The notes under the pieces: model-generated | Told to the model about the DNA's origin: nothing | Database searches by the model: none | The model's input: the letters and a program-made list of their open reading frames with translations, nothing else | Made by a program: the position numbers and the translations under genes | NCBI RefSeq assembly: GCF_001544275.1 | Contig: NZ_BCQE01000005.1 | Location: forward strand, 62,001 to 126,000 | DNA length: 64,000 nt | Direction of reading: 5' to 3' | Origin: Enterococcus gallinarum NBRC 100675 | GTDB taxonomy: Bacteria; Bacillota; Bacilli; Lactobacillales; Enterococcaceae | Shown: piece after piece, positions 1 to 13,553 of the stretch | Layout: every line of letters begins with the position of its first letter | Numbering within the stretch: position 1 is the first letter of the stretch

Positions 1-3000
1 GATTCACTCGTACTTGTACTTTCACTCATTGAATTCGAATCACTTACACTTGCACTATTCGACATTGAGTCACGTTCACTGTCACTCGTACTTGTACTTT
101 CACTAGCTGATTCACTCGTACTTGCACTTTCGCTTTGACTAATCGATGTGCTTTCACTTGCAGAAATTGACTCACTTGTACTGAAACTGCGGCTTTCTTC
201 CGTAGAAATACTTGCGCTTTCAGACTCAGAATCACGAGTGCTGGAGCTGTCGCTTGTACTCTCAGAAGCAGAGACTTGGTCGCTAGTGCTCATCGATTGA
301 CTCAAACTTGTACTGTCACTTGCACTAACCGATTCAGAATCTCGGAAACTTTCACTCATACTAATACTTTCACTAATCGAAGTTGATTCGCTAGGTGAAA
401 CCACCGTACTATTCCGCTCACTTTCGCTAGTACTGATGCTGACGCTAACTGATTCACTTATACTCGAACTTTGTGAATCACTTGTTGAAGCACTCACACT
501 TTGAGACTCAATCACTTCTTGTTTTTCGCTAAGCGACGTACTGATTGATGCCGATTCGCTTAGACTCGTACTAGTTGATTGTGAGATGCTAGTGCTTTCA
601 CTAGCACTTGCTGAGACAGAATCATTCGTACTTGTACTGTCACTTGTTGAAAGGCTAGAACTATTCGATCTTGAATATAGATCACTTAAGCTGTCACTTG
701 CACTAGCGCTATTGCTGATTGATGTGCTAGCACTATCACTCGTGCTGAAACTACGTGATTCGCTTGCACTTTCAGATCTAGATACTAAATCACTTAGGCT
801 CGTGCTTAAACTTAAGCTGTTACTAATCGATGTGCTGCCGCTATAGCTCAGGCTGTCACTTCGCGATTCGCTTGCACTTTCAGATCTAGATAGTAAATCA
901 CTTAAGCTAGTACTTGCACTCAAGCTATCACTGATTGAAGTGCTCATGCTGTTGCTTACACTATCACTCCGTGACTCACTAGCACTTGTTGATTGAGAGT
1001 TCATTTCACTTAAACTTAAGCTAGTACTGCTGCTTCCGCTAAAGGAAGTACTTGTGCTTTGACTTAAGCTATTGCTCCGCGATTCACTGGCACTGGCTGA
1101 ACGAGATAGTAATTCGCTCAAGCTAGTACTGCTGCTTTCACTCGTACTAATTGACGTGCTGCTGCTATAGCTGACGCTATCGCTCCGTGACTCGCTGGCA
1201 CTTACTGATTGAGATAGTTGTTCACTTAGACTTGTACTAGAGCTCAAACTCGTACTAGCTGAAGTACTATTACTGAAACTATTACTTAGACTATTACTTA
1301 AGCTAATCCCTTCGGAAAGCGAGTCGCTTGTCAATTGGCTCAAGCTAGTACTCAAGCTGGTACTGTTGCTCATGCTAATTGACGATGAATCACTCAATGA
1401 AATACTAGTACTTGTGCTGAGACTCAGACTTGCAGAAGTACTACTGCTGTAGCTTTGACTTTCACTTGCTAATGATTTGCTTTCTGAAAGACTATCGCTA
1501 TTGCTCAAGCTTGCACTGATTGACAACGAGTCACTCATTGATGTGCTGATACTCAAACTTTCACTCATACTTACAGAAGCACTATTACTAATACTTGTAC
1601 TATCACTAGTGCTTGCACTAATGCTTGCTGAGGTACTACTGCTGTAGCTAGAACTGTCACTAGTACTTTGACTAATACTTGCCGAAGTACTGCTGCTATA
1701 GCTTTCACTCATACTAGAACGTGAATCACTGATTGACGTACTCAAACTATTCGATTCACTATTGCTGATACTTGAACTAATTGAAGCAGAATCACTGACT
1801 GAAGTGCTGACACTTGTGCTCAGGCTCAAGCTGGCTGAAGTACTACTGCTATAACTTTGACTTTCACTAGCCCGCGAATCGCTAACTGACGTACTTGTAC
1901 TTGTTGATTCACTAATACTTGCACTGGTACTACCGCTGTAGCTTACAGAGTCGCTCGCACTTTGTGAAACCAAACCACTAGTACTCAATGAGGATGAATC
2001 ACTGATTGATGTGCTCACACTTGCTGATTCGCTGTTACTGATACTTGTGCTTACAGATAATGAATCACTTAGCGATGTGCTTGTACTTATCGAGTCACTG
2101 TTACTTACACTTGTGCTGCCGCTATAGCTTGCAGAATCACTCGCACTTAACGATGCGGAAATACTTGTGCTCAATGACATGGAGTCACTGATTGATGTGC
2201 TCACACTTGCTGATTCGCTGTTACTGATACTTGTACTTAGTGACGATGAGTCACTTAATGACGTGCTTACACTCGTGGAATCACTATTACTGATACTTGT
2301 GCTTACAGATAATGAATCACTGATCGACGTACTTGCACTTGTCGACTCACTGTTGCTTACGCTTGTGCTGCCACTATAGCTTGCAGAATCACTCGCACTT
2401 AACGATGCGGAAATACTTGTGCTTAGAGACAACGAATCGCTGATTGATGTACTTGTACTTGTCGAATCACTGTTACTTACGCTTGTACTGCCACTGTAAC
2501 TTGCAGAAATGCTTGCGCTTTGTGATACGGAAATACTTGTACTCAATGAGGATGACTCACTGATTGACGTACTTTCGCTTGTTGAATCGCTACTGCTTAC
2601 ACTTGTGCTGCCACTGTAGCTTGCAGAATCACTGGCACTCAGTGATGCAGAAATACTCGTACTCAATGAGGATGACTCACTGATTGACGTACTTGCACTT
2701 GCGGATTCACTGTTACTGATACTTGTGCTTACAGATGACGAATCACTGATCGAGGTGCTTGCACTTGTTGACTCACTGTTACTTACACTGGTACTTCGTG
2801 ATGATGAGTCGCTTAATGATATACTTTCACTTGTCGATTCACTATTACTTACACTTGTGCTGCCACTGAAGCTTGCGGAATCGCTCGCACTTAGTGATGC
2901 AGAAATGCTTGTGCTCAAAGATGACGAATCACTGATCGAGGTGCTTGCACTTGTTGACTCACTGATACTTACTGATAGCGAATTACTTGCAGATATACTT

Positions 3001-4050
3001 TCACTTGTTGAATCGCTATTACTTACACTCGTACTGCCGCTATAGCTGGCTGATTCACTGCTAGACTCACTATTACTATCGCTAACGCTCAATGACATCG
3101 ACGTACTAATTGAATTTGAGATCGATTCTGACTCCGATAAACTTTCGGATAAACTCATGCTTGCACTCAATGAATCAGAAATAGATTCACTCAAACTAAT
3201 GCTTCCACTGAGGGAAGAAGAATCCGATTCACTGATAGCGACAGATAATGATTCTGAGGCCGAAATACTTTCTGATACTGAGTCACTTTCTGACAGAGAT
3301 AGTGACGTGGATTCACTTAGTGATTCCGAGAGTGAAACTGATACTGACTCTGATAAAGATAAACTTTCAGAATCACTTGTACTGTTGCTCAATGATCCAG
3401 AAACAGACGCACTTAAGCTGGAACTATCACTTTCCGAATCAGACTCTGATACACTAGCTGATACAGATAACGATTCTGAGGCCGAAAGGCTTTCTGACAT
3501 TGAATCACTATCCGATAATGAAATAGATGTTGAAATACTTTCAGATAGGGATTCTGACAACGATTCTGAATCACTAATAGAAATTGATAGAGACATTGAT
3601 TCGCTTTCTGAAATAGATGTAGATAACGAACCACTTTCTGAGTCTGATACTGAAACAGATTCACTGATAGAAAGAGACGTTGACTCTGAGTCGCTCAATG
3701 AAATCGAAACCGATTCTGAATCACTTAAAGAAGTTGAAGTAGAGATTGATGTTGATAATGATTCAGAAGTCGAGTCATTCATGTCAGATTCACTTTCTGA
3801 AATAGACGATGACACTGAGTTGCTCTCTGAATCTGATACTGAAACAGACTCACTAATTGATGTAGAAATTGATTCTGAATCACTAACAGAGATCGATTCT
3901 GATAATGAGTCACTTTCTGAAATTGATTGAGAAAGAGAAACACTTTCTGATTCAGAAGTAGAAGTAACAATGGATTCTGATAATGATTCGCTTCCCGAAA
4001 TAGACTCGGACGTAGACAATGATACCGGGTCTTGTTCATAATTGACCGTA
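1..4050 (-). repeat. Serine-rich dipeptide repeat coding region
   Basis: DNA coding for the S-x repeat of the adhesin. The base period is 6 bp, one Ser plus one variable residue (E, T, I, L, V, D, A). A larger module ending in A-S-Y-S-G-S-T recurs at plus-strand positions 2113, 2365, 2485, 2605, 2857 and 3031, spaced 252, 120, 120, 252 and 174 bp, all multiples of 6. The part nearest the non-repeat domain (3060-4050) is richer in Glu and Asp and uses different Ser codons from the distal part. Antisense open frames across this stretch are by-products of the repeat. Confidence 0.9.
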
Positions 4051-7000
4051 AACATCTGAGGCGAAGAATCCGTTTGAGATGCTCCATTGCTGGTAGTATC
4101 AAAAGTTTGATTGGCAGCCATAGCTTCCGCTAATGTATTGTAGACTACTCCATCTGGTCCTGTAACCGTATAGATATACCCATTTCTCTCTAAATCTGCA
4201 TCTGTCACCCCAAGAGTGAAACTTTCATTTGAAACACCGGAAGTGCCATATTTTCCAACAGTGACAGTTCCTGGGATTTGCTCAAATGCTTCCCCTGTAG
4301 CAGGATCTGATTCAGGTTGATTATTACCAACGACACCGACTTCTTGATAGGATGGATAAAGAGTGATCGTAATAAATTGTTGATCACTATCTGTTGTACT
4401 GCCACTATTACTAGTACTATCAAAAACAAATGTTCCAGTTTGATCTGCATAATAACCAGCTTGAGTTAGGTAATCCGCGATTAAGTCAGAATAGCTTAGT
4501 TCTTGACCTGTCGTCCCATTGATAGCAACTGTACCAACTTGGTTTTGTAATGGACGGCCATCTGAATTAACAAAAGTTACATTGACAGTTTGTGTGTCTG
4601 CTGCAACGTAAATGGTTGTCAGACTCGCTTCAGTTCCGACTGTAGTAGATCCAGGCTGTACATTGCCATTCAATACGGCACCTGTTGCATAATAGTAACC
4701 TGGAGGCAAATTAGTCGAAGTGTAGTAACTATTTGTCCAATCGATAACATTCCCGTAGTTTGCAGGAATTCTATCTGTTCCGGAAGCTTCGGTACCAGCA
4801 TTCATATACTCAGAAGAGATCACTTGACCAGTCTTAACGTCGACATATTGGTACTGAACCGAATGATTGGCAACACCATATACATAAATATTATAAGTAT
4901 AATTTGTGTTCTCCATTGGAACAATCGCAACCGTCGCTTGCCCATAGCTGTCCCCATTATCGGCATTAGTCGTACTATCTCCGCCGCTTTGACCATCATT
5001 TTTAGCTGAACTAGCAACTTGGGTACCGATTGCCCACATATAATTTTCAGGCATTAACTCATTGGCATACTCCAATGTTTGCAAATCAAGATACTCACCA
5101 ATGTAATTAACGTCTGGATCAATTGGCATATCAACAGTTTTAATAATATTGCCGTACTGATCAACATAATTTACGGTTACGGTTCCTGGCGCAATCGCAA
5201 CAGTCGCTAATTCACGGGTAGAAGTGTCTACAATGTTAGATGTAGTAACATTTCCAGCCGTATCTTTAATAGTTGTTGTCGAACCTGAAATAGTCATTTC
5301 CACGAATTTTAAGTTACGGTTGCCTTCTGGAGCAGCGGTTTGGCTACTGCTGCCTTGCCATGTACTGATCTGAGAATTATTCATGACAAATGTTCCCGAA
5401 CCGGTAATCAATCGGCCTGCCGAAACAGCTCCTGAAGAAGTGAGACGTGCTAAGTGCAATGCTCTTGGTGAAATAAAACGAACTGTTGCGCCGGAAGCCA
5501 CGTTCACAACAGTGTTGGCATTCCATTGTTGCAGATCAAGTACCGTTCCTGCATTAAATGTAACAACCGCTCTATTCGTGACGTTTAGCGAGTTGGAGCC
5601 TACTGTACGAGTTGCCGTCATTTGCAGATTTTGACCAAATGTTGCGGTTCGGTCATTTGATTGACTTCCCGAATAACGAGAAAAATCGAGTAACATTTGG
5701 AAACCATCTTGTTTCCAAGTCACGTCATCTCCGACAGTGATTGAGTTAAATCCATAATAGACAAGGGGATAGTTATTACTATTGTAAGAACTAAGTTCGT
5801 TCCCAATAATTGTCGCGCCATCGCCAACTTTAAAGGTATGATTGAATCCTGTATCACTCGCATTATTGCCACGGATTGCCATATAGTAAAACATGGAGTA
5901 ACCGGTAGTACCAGCTGTCCGATTCAATTCTACATGGGCGCCATTAGCGATTGCCACTTCACCAATTTGCATCAATTCTTGTTTTACATTCGCTACGATT
6001 TTACCTGATAAAGTAACGTGACTATCCTCTGCATCCAGTAGACGTCGTGGTTGATAAGCGGTATCTGTCCCGCTAACACCATCCCGACCTTCAAGAGTCA
6101 CATTATTGATATTGAAGTACCAGTAACCATAACCTCCAGTTGCTGACCTTGAATCGATCACTCCATCTGCATTACCTGTTCCACTGTCTCCCGAGAGAGT
6201 TCCTGATTGCCAATGAATCAAGTTGACATCTGTGATCGTAAAGACAGAACCCCGAACCGTAGAACTTGTCCCTACATTAAATGCTGCTCCTGCCATATTG
6301 ACTGTAAAACCATTTCCGTCAATAAGCACACTTGTTGCGCGCCAACCTAAGTCACGCGTAGCCACATTGGTAGCAGCCGTAATATTAGCGGTGACCTCAA
6401 TATAAGTAATCGAAGTATTTCCATATGCTGCTTTCAGCGTAGCCCAGTCATTTACTGCTGCATAAGTGCCATTAGCAATAGCTGTTTGCTTGTATAATTC
6501 CTTATTTTTCACTTGGTCTGGCACATCAACTGTCACCCCAGAAGGTGAATTGGTTTTGTTACCATCGTTGATTGCCTGCTCAAATTCTTCTCGGCCCATA
6601 TCTGGATCCGCAGAAACATTGATTTTAACAATCTGCCCTGATTGGGTGGTGATGGCAAAACTAGCAATCAAATTATTGGCACTAGCATATTGTTGTGCTG
6701 CCCGAATCAAAGATGTGCTTGGTGATTTGCCATCTTTGACAACAATTTCTAATGCATTCGTCGTGGTGTCAACCGACGCTTGTACTTTCTTGGGTACTAA
6801 TTGATCGAAGAGATCTTGTGCTTTTTGTGACTCCACTTTATTTTTTTCGGAGACAGTTTGTTTTGGTTGGTTCTTTTGACTTACTGAAGTTGAATGAGAG
6901 CCACTTGTCGATTGTGACAACGATAGACTTGTCGATTCTGAGGCACTTGACGACAATGAGCCACTTTCAGAAATCGAGGCACTTTCAGAGATACTCAAAC

Positions 7001-7478
7001 TTTCTGATTCAGATCCACTCTTCTCTTCCGAAAGACTCATTGATTCAGAAACACTTTGAGATGCTTCAATACTGGTAGCATTGTTTTCAGCTTCTGAATC
7101 ACTCACACTCTGTGATTCTGTTACACTCGTTGACTCTGTCGCACTTTGTGACTGGGTGTTGCTTTCGGATTCAGAAAAACTTTCCGATGGACGCATGCTT
7201 TCAGATTGTGAAGTAGCCTCACTTTCTTGCGTCGATGAAGCAGGAATTTTGGCATTCGTTTTATTTGCCAAGACGTTCTCGGCATTTGCTTCTTTACTTG
7301 CATCTAAAGGCGGTGTGATTTCTGACGCATGCGCCACGATTGGTGTGATACTCAATCCAGCAATGCCAGTAAAAGAAGTGATCGTTGCATAGACCCAATG
7401 TTTTCCGCTTTTATACATCTTGTAGCGTTCACTCTTATTGGAGCGTAACAACTTTCGATAATTATTCTTTTTACTCAT
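1..7478 (-). CDS. Giant serine-rich-repeat surface adhesin (partial, C-terminus beyond window)
   Basis: Open from an ATG at 7476-7478 to the window edge, at least 2,492 codons. The N-terminus carries a KxYKxGKxW-type signal (KMYKSGKHW, residues 20-28) followed by a hydrophobic stretch. This is the signal class of adhesins exported by the accessory Sec (SecA2/SecY2) system. Next come a short Ser-rich segment (about 80-200), then about 940 non-repeat residues: a beta-helix or pectate-lyase-like adhesive region, then MucBP-like modules (for example around 870-1040). From about residue 1143 to the edge the protein is an S-x dipeptide repeat (SLSTSESxS). I checked the frame at several points in the repeat and found no stop. 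The LPxTG anchor, if present, lies outside. Such proteins are normally O-glycosylated and mediate binding; the ligand cannot be inferred. The gene follows glf and its terminator, so it probably has its own promoter. No glycosyltransferase or SecA2 gene is next to it here. Confidence 0.9.
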   Translation of the reverse strand, partial: MSKKNNYRKLLRSNKSERYKMYKSGKHWVYATITSFTGIAGLSITPIVAHASEITPPLDASKEANAENVLANKTNAKIPASSTQESEATSQSESMRPSESFSESESNTQSQSATESTSVTESQSVSDSEAENNATSIEASQSVSESMSLSEEKSGSESESLSISESASISESGSLSSSASESTSLSLSQSTSGSHSTSVSQKNQPKQTVSEKNKVESQKAQDLFDQLVPKKVQASVDTTTNALEIVVKDGKSPSTSLIRAAQQYASANNLIASFAITTQSGQIVKINVSADPDMGREEFEQAINDGNKTNSPSGVTVDVPDQVKNKELYKQTAIANGTYAAVNDWATLKAAYGNTSITYIEVTANITAATNVATRDLGWRATSVLIDGNGFTVNMAGAAFNVGTSSTVRGSVFTITDVNLIHWQSGTLSGDSGTGNADGVIDSRSATGGYGYWYFNINNVTLEGRDGVSGTDTAYQPRRLLDAEDSHVTLSGKIVANVKQELMQIGEVAIANGAHVELNRTAGTTGYSMFYYMAIRGNNASDTGFNHTFKVGDGATIIGNELSSYNSNNYPLVYYGFNSITVGDDVTWKQDGFQMLLDFSRYSGSQSNDRTATFGQNLQMTATRTVGSNSLNVTNRAVVTFNAGTVLDLQQWNANTVVNVASGATVRFISPRALHLARLTSSGAVSAGRLITGSGTFVMNNSQISTWQGSSSQTAAPEGNRNLKFVEMTISGSTTTIKDTAGNVTTSNIVDTSTRELATVAIAPGTVTVNYVDQYGNIIKTVDMPIDPDVNYIGEYLDLQTLEYANELMPENYMWAIGTQVASSAKNDGQSGGDSTTNADNGDSYGQATVAIVPMENTNYTYNIYVYGVANHSVQYQYVDVKTGQVISSEYMNAGTEASGTDRIPANYGNVIDWTNSYYTSTNLPPGYYYATGAVLNGNVQPGSTTVGTEASLTTIYVAADTQTVNVTFVNSDGRPLQNQVGTVAINGTTGQELSYSDLIADYLTQAGYYADQTGTFVFDSTSNSGSTTDSDQQFITITLYPSYQEVGVVGNNQPESDPATGEAFEQIPGTVTVGKYGTSGVSNESFTLGVTDADLERNGYIYTVTGPDGVVYNTLAEAMAANQTFDTTSNGASQTDSSPQMFTVNYEQDPVSLSTSESISGSESLSESIVTSTSESESVSLSQSISESDSLSESISVSDSESISTSISESVSVSDSESNSVSSSISESESDMNDSTSESLSTSISTSTSLSDSESVSISLSDSESTSLSISESVSVSDSESGSLSTSISESESMSLSISISDSESLSESLSESISTSISLSDSDSMSESLSASESLSVSASVSESDSESDSSSLSASVSGSLSNSTSDSESLSLSESVSVSLSESLSESTSLSLSESDSVSESISASESLSVAISESDSSSLSGSISLSESISDSLSASMSLSESLSESESISNSISTSMSLSVSDSNSESSSESASYSGSTSVSNSDSTSESISASNSLSVSISESTSASTSISDSSSLSTSISASLSASDSASFSGSTSVSNSESTSESISLSDSSSRSTSVSNSESTSASTSISDSSSVSTSISNSESASASTSISESSSLSTSISASLSASDSASYSGSTSVSSSDSTSESTSISESSSLSTSISVSQSASISASYSGSTSVSNSDSTSTSTSISDSLSLSTSISASLSASDSASYSGSTSVSNSESTSASTSISDSLSVSTSISNSDSTSVSTSLSDSSSLSTSISNSESASVSTSISDSMSLSTSISASLSASDSASYSGSTSVSNSDSISTSTSLSDSLSVSTSISNSESASVSTSISDSSSLSTSGLVSQSASDSVSYSGSTSASISESTSTSTSVSDSRASESQSYSSSTSASLSLSTSVSTSVSDSASISSSISNSESNSLSTSISDSRSSMSESYSSSTSASISQSTSDSSSYSSSTSASISASTSDSTSISNSASVSMSESLSISTSMSDSLSISASLSNSDSLSESKSLASESQSYSSSTSASLSLSTSTSISLSDSSSISMSNSTSLSTSLSQLTSDSLSEGISLSNSLSNSFSNSTSASTSLSSSTSLSEQLSQSVSASESRSDSVSYSSSTSISTSESSSTSLSELLSRSASASESRSNSLSQSTSTSFSGSSSTSLSLSEMNSQSTSASESRSDSVSNSMSTSISDSLSASTSLSDLLSRSESASESRSDSLSYSGSTSISNSLSLSTSLSDLVSRSESASESRSFSTSDSASTSISNSASASDSLSDLYSRSNSSSLSTSDSTSTNDSVSASASESTSISQSTSTSLSESASISTSLSEKQEVIESQSVSASTSDSQSSSISESVSVSISTSESERNSTVVSPSESTSISESISMSESFRDSESVSASDSTSLSQSMSTSDQVSASESTSDSSSTRDSESESASISTEESRSFSTSESISASESTSISQSESASTSESASESTSTSDSERDSMSNSASVSDSNSMSESTSTSE

Positions 7479-7529
7479 TACGTTTATTATTCTCCCCTTT
7501 CATAAAAATGATTTTATAAGCTTCCCCTA

Positions 7530-7612
7530 GTCCTATTTTTTTATAAGATAGGACAATTCATTATTTCATAGCTAGTAAAAAAGTTACGTTTTGTCCCGGA
7601 ATTGGGACAAAA
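7530..7612. promoter_or_regulatory. Two inverted repeats upstream of the adhesin gene
   Basis: GTCCTAT/ATAGGAC arms (7530-7554, 11-nt spacer) and TTTTGTCCC/GGGACAAAA arms (7589-7612, 6-nt spacer) lie between the glf terminator and the adhesin start. They may be operators or RNA hairpins; no convincing -35/-10 pair was found between them. Confidence 0.4.
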
Positions 7613-7645
7613 AAAGAGCAACCTCTTCAATAAAAGAAGTTACTC
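7613..7645 (-). terminator. Rho-independent terminator of glf
   Basis: On the minus strand AGAGTAACTTC pairs with GAGGTTGCTCT (two T-G pairs), followed by seven T. The stem starts inside the glf stop codon. Confidence 0.75.
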
Positions 7646-8752
7646 TGCTTGAAATTCATGTTTGACAAGTTTTAAAGCTGCTGCAATCGTATCGTCCATA
7701 TCATAATAACGATAGTTTGCTAGGCGCCCACCAAACAAACATTTTTTTTGCTGATGCGCTAATTTTTCATACTTGCGATACAGTGCATGATTGATTTGAT
7801 CGTTAATTGGGTAGTAAGGAATGTCTCCCTTCCGCCAAGTTTTTGGAAATTCTTTCGTGACAACTGTTTTTTTTGTCACAACTGGACAAAAATGTTTATG
7901 CTCAATGATTCGCGTATAGGGCGTTTGACTGTCTGTAAAGTTCATGACTGCTGTTCCTTGATAATTATCTGTATCATAAGTTTCAGTTTCAAAATGTAAA
8001 GAACGATAGGCCAACTCCCCGTAACAATAATCAAAATATTGGTCAATCATTCCAGTATAAACGATCTTCTTAGAAGATGCTTCATGACGCATACGGTCTG
8101 CAAAAAAATCAGTTTCTAAAGAAACTTCAATCAGTGGATTTGAAAGCATTTTTTGAATTATTTCTGTATAGCCCAATTTTGGAATTCCTTGAAAAGTATC
8201 CGTAAAATAATTGTTGTTAAATGTATACCGGACCGGCAGTCTTTTAATAATAAAAGAAGGTAGCTGAGCACATCCTCGTCCCCACTGTTTTTCCGTATAG
8301 CCTTTGATCAGCTTATGATAAATATCTGTCCCCACCAAGGAAAGAGCTTGTTCTTCTAAATTTCGGGGTCTTTTTATTCCTGTCTTTTCAATTTGAGCCA
8401 TTAGTTTGATGCGAGCTTCATCTGGTCTTTTGGTTCCCCATAATTGGTAAAACGTGTTCATATTGAAAGGGAGATTATATAGCTCACCTTTATAGTTTGC
8501 AATAGGTTCATGAATATAGGGATAAAAATCAGCAAACTGATTAATATAATCCCAAATTTTTTTGCTCGATGTGTGAAAGATATGCGCACCATATTTATGT
8601 ATGTCAATTCCGACTTGTTTTTCTGTATAACAGTTGCCACCGATATGTGCTCGTTTTTCCAACATTTTCACCGAGTGTCCCCGTTTAGCTGCTTCATAAG
8701 CAAAAACCGAGCCAAATAGTCCTGTACCAACGATTAGATAATCATACGCCAT
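7640..8752 (-). CDS. glf: UDP-galactopyranose mutase
   Basis: 370 aa, the usual length for the family. It interconverts UDP-galactopyranose and UDP-galactofuranose, the donor for Galf-containing surface glycans, using reduced FAD. The N-terminal FAD-binding Rossmann fold is visible as G9-T-G11-L-F-G14, with E32-K at the end of beta-2 and the G38-G39-N40 loop. A C-terminal GGRLANYRYYDMD motif, typical of the family, is present. The ATG at 8750-8752 is preceded by AGGAG. It lies directly upstream of the adhesin gene on the same strand but is separated from it by a terminator, so co-transcription is doubtful. No other Galf or capsule genes adjoin it. A -10-like TATAAT sits upstream at about 8793-8798 without a good -35. 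Confidence 0.93.
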   Translation of the reverse strand: MAYDYLIVGTGLFGSVFAYEAAKRGHSVKMLEKRAHIGGNCYTEKQVGIDIHKYGAHIFHTSSKKIWDYINQFADFYPYIHEPIANYKGELYNLPFNMNTFYQLWGTKRPDEARIKLMAQIEKTGIKRPRNLEEQALSLVGTDIYHKLIKGYTEKQWGRGCAQLPSFIIKRLPVRYTFNNNYFTDTFQGIPKLGYTEIIQKMLSNPLIEVSLETDFFADRMRHEASSKKIVYTGMIDQYFDYCYGELAYRSLHFETETYDTDNYQGTAVMNFTDSQTPYTRIIEHKHFCPVVTKKTVVTKEFPKTWRKGDIPYYPINDQINHALYRKYEKLAHQQKKCLFGGRLANYRYYDMDDTIAAALKLVKHEFQAE

Positions 8753-8907
8753 GTATTTCTCCTAAATTTATTTTTTCTTTTATTATAGAGTTTCGCTAAA
8801 TCAGAACTATAATTTCTTTTTTTAGAAAAAGAAAATAAAGAAGAAAAGACTGCTCTCTGTTCCATGAGAAAAATATGTATTGATTCAAATCACTTAATCC
8901 AGACAGC

Positions 8908-8966
8908 AAAAAAGCTCTGAAATCACAGCGGTTGATGCTTAAATCAACCGCTGCTCTTTCAGAGCA
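8908..8966 (-). terminator. Terminator of the glycolytic operon after eno
   Basis: Long minus-strand hairpin: GCTCTGA...TCAGAGC enclosing AGCGGTTGAT...ATCAACCGCT, followed by TTTTTT. Strong Rho-independent structure. Confidence 0.85.
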
Positions 8967-8983
8967 ATGTAATCATCGAAAGA

Positions 8984-10315
<1,332 letters not shown>

Positions 10316-10344
10316 TTAAGGGAATCTCCCTTGCGAACATCTTA

Positions 10345-10373
10345 ATTGTAGTGAAAAAAGCTGTTTTCTGCAA
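10345..10373 (-). promoter_or_regulatory. Internal promoter for eno
   Basis: Minus-strand -35 TTGCAG and -10 TACAAT separated by exactly 17 bp, located in the tpiA-eno gap about 60 nt upstream of the eno start. Confidence 0.65.
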
Positions 10374-10396
10374 ACAATATTTTCATGAGAATGAAA

Positions 10397-11170
<774 letters not shown>

Positions 11171-11184
11171 TTATTTAAGGGTCA

Positions 11185-11208
11185 CGGCTGCTTATTGCAA
11201 CGCAGCCG
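11185..11208 (-). other. Intergenic hairpin between pgk and tpiA
   Basis: CGGCTGC and GCAGCCG arms with a 10-nt loop, without a T tract. It may be an mRNA processing or stability element inside the operon; it is not a canonical terminator. Confidence 0.4.
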
Positions 11209-11221
11209 CGTCATTGTTTGA

Positions 11222-12412
11222 TTATTTGTCGTTGATTGCTGCTAATCCAGGAAGAGTTTTACCTTCTAGAAGTTCTAAACTAGCACCGCCACCTGTTGAG
11301 ATGTGAGTGAATTTATCAGCAAAACCTAATTGTTCTGCAGCTGCAGCTGAATCTCCGCCACCGATGATTGTTGTTGCATCTTCAAGGTTTGCGATTGCTT
11401 CACAAACACCGATGGTACCATTAGCAAAGTTTGACATTTCGAACACACCCATTGGTCCGTTCCAAACAACTGTTTTTGCACCTTTTAATGTTTCAGCGAA
11501 CAATGCAATTGTTTCAGGTCCGATATCTAAGCCCATTTGACCTTCAGGAACATCACCAGTATGTTCTTCTGTTGGAACATCATTTGAAAATTCAGCAGCT
11601 GTGATTGAATCAACTGGTAAAACAAGTTTGTCGCCAGCTTTTTCGATCAATTCTTTTGCCAACTCAACTTTATCCGCTTCAACAAGAGAGTTACCAATTT
11701 CCATTCCTTTTGCTTTATAGAATGTATAAGTCATTCCGCCACCGATCAAGATCTTGTCTGCTTTAGGAATCAAGTTTTCAATGACACCGATTTTGTCAGA
11801 TACTTTCGCACCACCAAGAATCGCTACCATTGGACGTTTTGGTTCTTCGACTGCTTCACCAATAAATTTGATTTCTTTTTCCATTAAGAATCCAGCAACT
11901 GTTGGGATTCCTGTAGAAGCGATTCCGACGTTTGAAGCATGGGCACGGTGAGCTGTACCAAATGCATCATTGACAAAAACATCCCCTAATGAAGCCCAAT
12001 ATTTACCAAGCTCTGGATCGTTTTTGCTTTCTTTTTTGCCGTCAACATCTTCAAAACGAGTGTTTTCGAAAACAACGACATCGCCGTCTTTCATGTTGTT
12101 GATTGCTGCTTCCAATTTTTCCCCACGTGTTTCAGGAACGAAAGTCACTTCTTTACCTAACAATTCGCCTAGACGTTTTGCTACTGGTGCTAAAGATTTA
12201 CCTTCTTTATCTGCTTCTTCTTTGACACGACCTAAGTGAGAGAAAAGAATTGCTTTTCCGCCATTTTCGATCACGTAATTAATTGTTGGAAGTGCTGCTT
12301 TGATACGAGTGTCGTCACCGATCACACCGTCTTTCAATGGAACATTGAAATCCACACGCACAAGAACTTTTTTATCTTTTAAATCGATATCTTGAACTGT
12401 CATTTTAGCCAT
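11222..12412 (-). CDS. pgk: Phosphoglycerate kinase
   Basis: 396 aa, full length. It transfers phosphate from 1,3-bisphosphoglycerate to ADP in glycolysis. Visible family motifs are VRVDFNVPL (residues 18-26), SHLGR for substrate binding, the hinge and nucleotide-binding [11 protein letters not shown], and the C-terminal [11 protein letters not shown] and [10 protein letters not shown] loops. The start at 12410-12412 is preceded by AGGAGG. It is downstream of gap, but a strong terminator-like hairpin lies in the gap, suggesting that pgk-tpiA-eno are made at a lower or separately tuned level than gap. Confidence 0.98.
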   Translation of the reverse strand: MAKMTVQDIDLKDKKVLVRVDFNVPLKDGVIGDDTRIKAALPTINYVIENGGKAILFSHLGRVKEEADKEGKSLAPVAKRLGELLGKEVTFVPETRGEKLEAAINNMKDGDVVVFENTRFEDVDGKKESKNDPELGKYWASLGDVFVNDAFGTAHRAHASNVGIASTGIPTVAGFLMEKEIKFIGEAVEEPKRPMVAILGGAKVSDKIGVIENLIPKADKILIGGGMTYTFYKAKGMEIGNSLVEADKVELAKELIEKAGDKLVLPVDSITAAEFSNDVPTEEHTGDVPEGQMGLDIGPETIALFAETLKGAKTVVWNGPMGVFEMSNFANGTIGVCEAIANLEDATTIIGGGDSAAAAEQLGFADKFTHISTGGGASLELLEGKTLPGLAAINDK

Positions 12413-12440
12413 GAACAGATTCCTCCTAATGTAATTGTTA

Positions 12441-12473
12441 AAAAAAGCGGAGAAGCGCGCTGCTTCCCCGCTT
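12441..12473 (-). terminator. Terminator or attenuator between gap and pgk
   Basis: Minus-strand AAGCGGGGAAGC pairs with GCTTCTCCGCTT (5-nt loop), followed by seven T. The position inside the operon implies partial termination or an mRNA 3' end for cggR-gap. Confidence 0.75.
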
Positions 12474-12511
12474 TCTCTTGCGATGGTTTAAATGAATGTA
12501 CGACGCAAATC

Positions 12512-13513
12512 TTATAATTTAGCGAAGTATTCTAAAGTACGTACTAATTGTGCAGTGTATGACATTTCGTTATCATACCAAGCAACAGTTTTAACTAATT
12601 GTTTGTCGCCAACAGTCATAACTTTTGTTTGAGTTGCATCAAATAGTGAACCGTAAGTCATACCAACGATATCAGAAGAAACGATTTCGTCTGTGTTGTA
12701 ACCGTAAGATTCGTTTGAAGCTTCTTTCATTGCTGCGTTTACTTCGTCAACAGTTACTTCTTTGTCAAGAACTGTAACTAATTCAGTTAATGAACCAGTT
12801 GCAACAGGAACACGTTGAGCAGCTCCGTCTAATTTACCGTTCAATTCAGGAATTACCAAGCCAATAGCTTTAGCAGCACCAGTTGAGTTAGGAACGATGT
12901 TTGCTGCAGCAGCACGCGCACGGCGGAAGTCACCTTTAGGGTGTGGTCCGTCTAGAGTCATTTGGTCACCTGTGTAAGCATGGATCGTAGTCATCAAGCC
13001 TTCGATCACACCAAATTTGTCATTCAATGTTTTAGCCATAGGAGCTAAACAGTTAGTTGTACATGAAGCGCCAGAAATTACTGTTTCATCACCTGTTAAA
13101 GTTTCGTGGTTTGTGTTGTAAACGATTGTTGGTACATCGTTTCCGCCAGGAGCTGAGATAACTACACGTTTTGCACCAGCTGTTAAGTGTTTTTCAGCAG
13201 CTGATTTAGAAGTGAAGAATCCAGTACATTCTAGCACGATTTCAACACCTAATTCGCCCCAAGGCAATTCTTCAGGGTTGCGGTTTGCTAGAACTTTGAT
13301 TTCGTTTCCGTTCACGTTGAATGATCCTTCATGAACTTCAACTGTACCGTTGAAACGTCCTTGTGTTGTATCATATTTTAACAAGTGTGCTAACATTTTA
13401 GCGTCTGTTAAGTCGTTGATAGCCACAACTTCGATTCCTTCTACTTCTTGGATACGACGAAATGCTAAGCGTCCGATACGTCCAAATCCATTAATACCTA
13501 CTTTAACTGTCAT
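12512..13513 (-). CDS. gap: Glyceraldehyde-3-phosphate dehydrogenase, type I
   Basis: 333 aa, full length. It is the NAD-dependent phosphorylating enzyme that converts glyceraldehyde 3-phosphate to 1,3-bisphosphoglycerate. The N-terminal NAD fold ([10 protein letters not shown]), the active-site [13 protein letters not shown] with catalytic Cys, the downstream HAYTGDQ and the C-terminal WYDNEMSY motif are all present. The ATG is preceded by AAGGAGG. It is 40 bp downstream of cggR, the classic arrangement in which CggR controls the lower glycolytic operon. Confidence 0.98.
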   Translation of the reverse strand: MTVKVGINGFGRIGRLAFRRIQEVEGIEVVAINDLTDAKMLAHLLKYDTTQGRFNGTVEVHEGSFNVNGNEIKVLANRNPEELPWGELGVEIVLECTGFFTSKSAAEKHLTAGAKRVVISAPGGNDVPTIVYNTNHETLTGDETVISGASCTTNCLAPMAKTLNDKFGVIEGLMTTIHAYTGDQMTLDGPHPKGDFRRARAAAANIVPNSTGAAKAIGLVIPELNGKLDGAAQRVPVATGSLTELVTVLDKEVTVDEVNAAMKEASNESYGYNTDEIVSSDIVGMTYGSLFDATQTKVMTVGDKQLVKTVAWYDNEMSYTAQLVRTLEYFAKL

Positions 13514-13553
13514 TTAAGATTTCCTCCTTATGAAAATCATAAAAATATTTATT

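Noticed and set aside
3157..3930. 257-codon acidic Ser/Asp/Glu-rich ORF on the plus strand
   Set aside because: Antisense shadow of the 6-bp serine repeat. It has no ribosome binding site, and the real frame runs on the minus strand without a stop.
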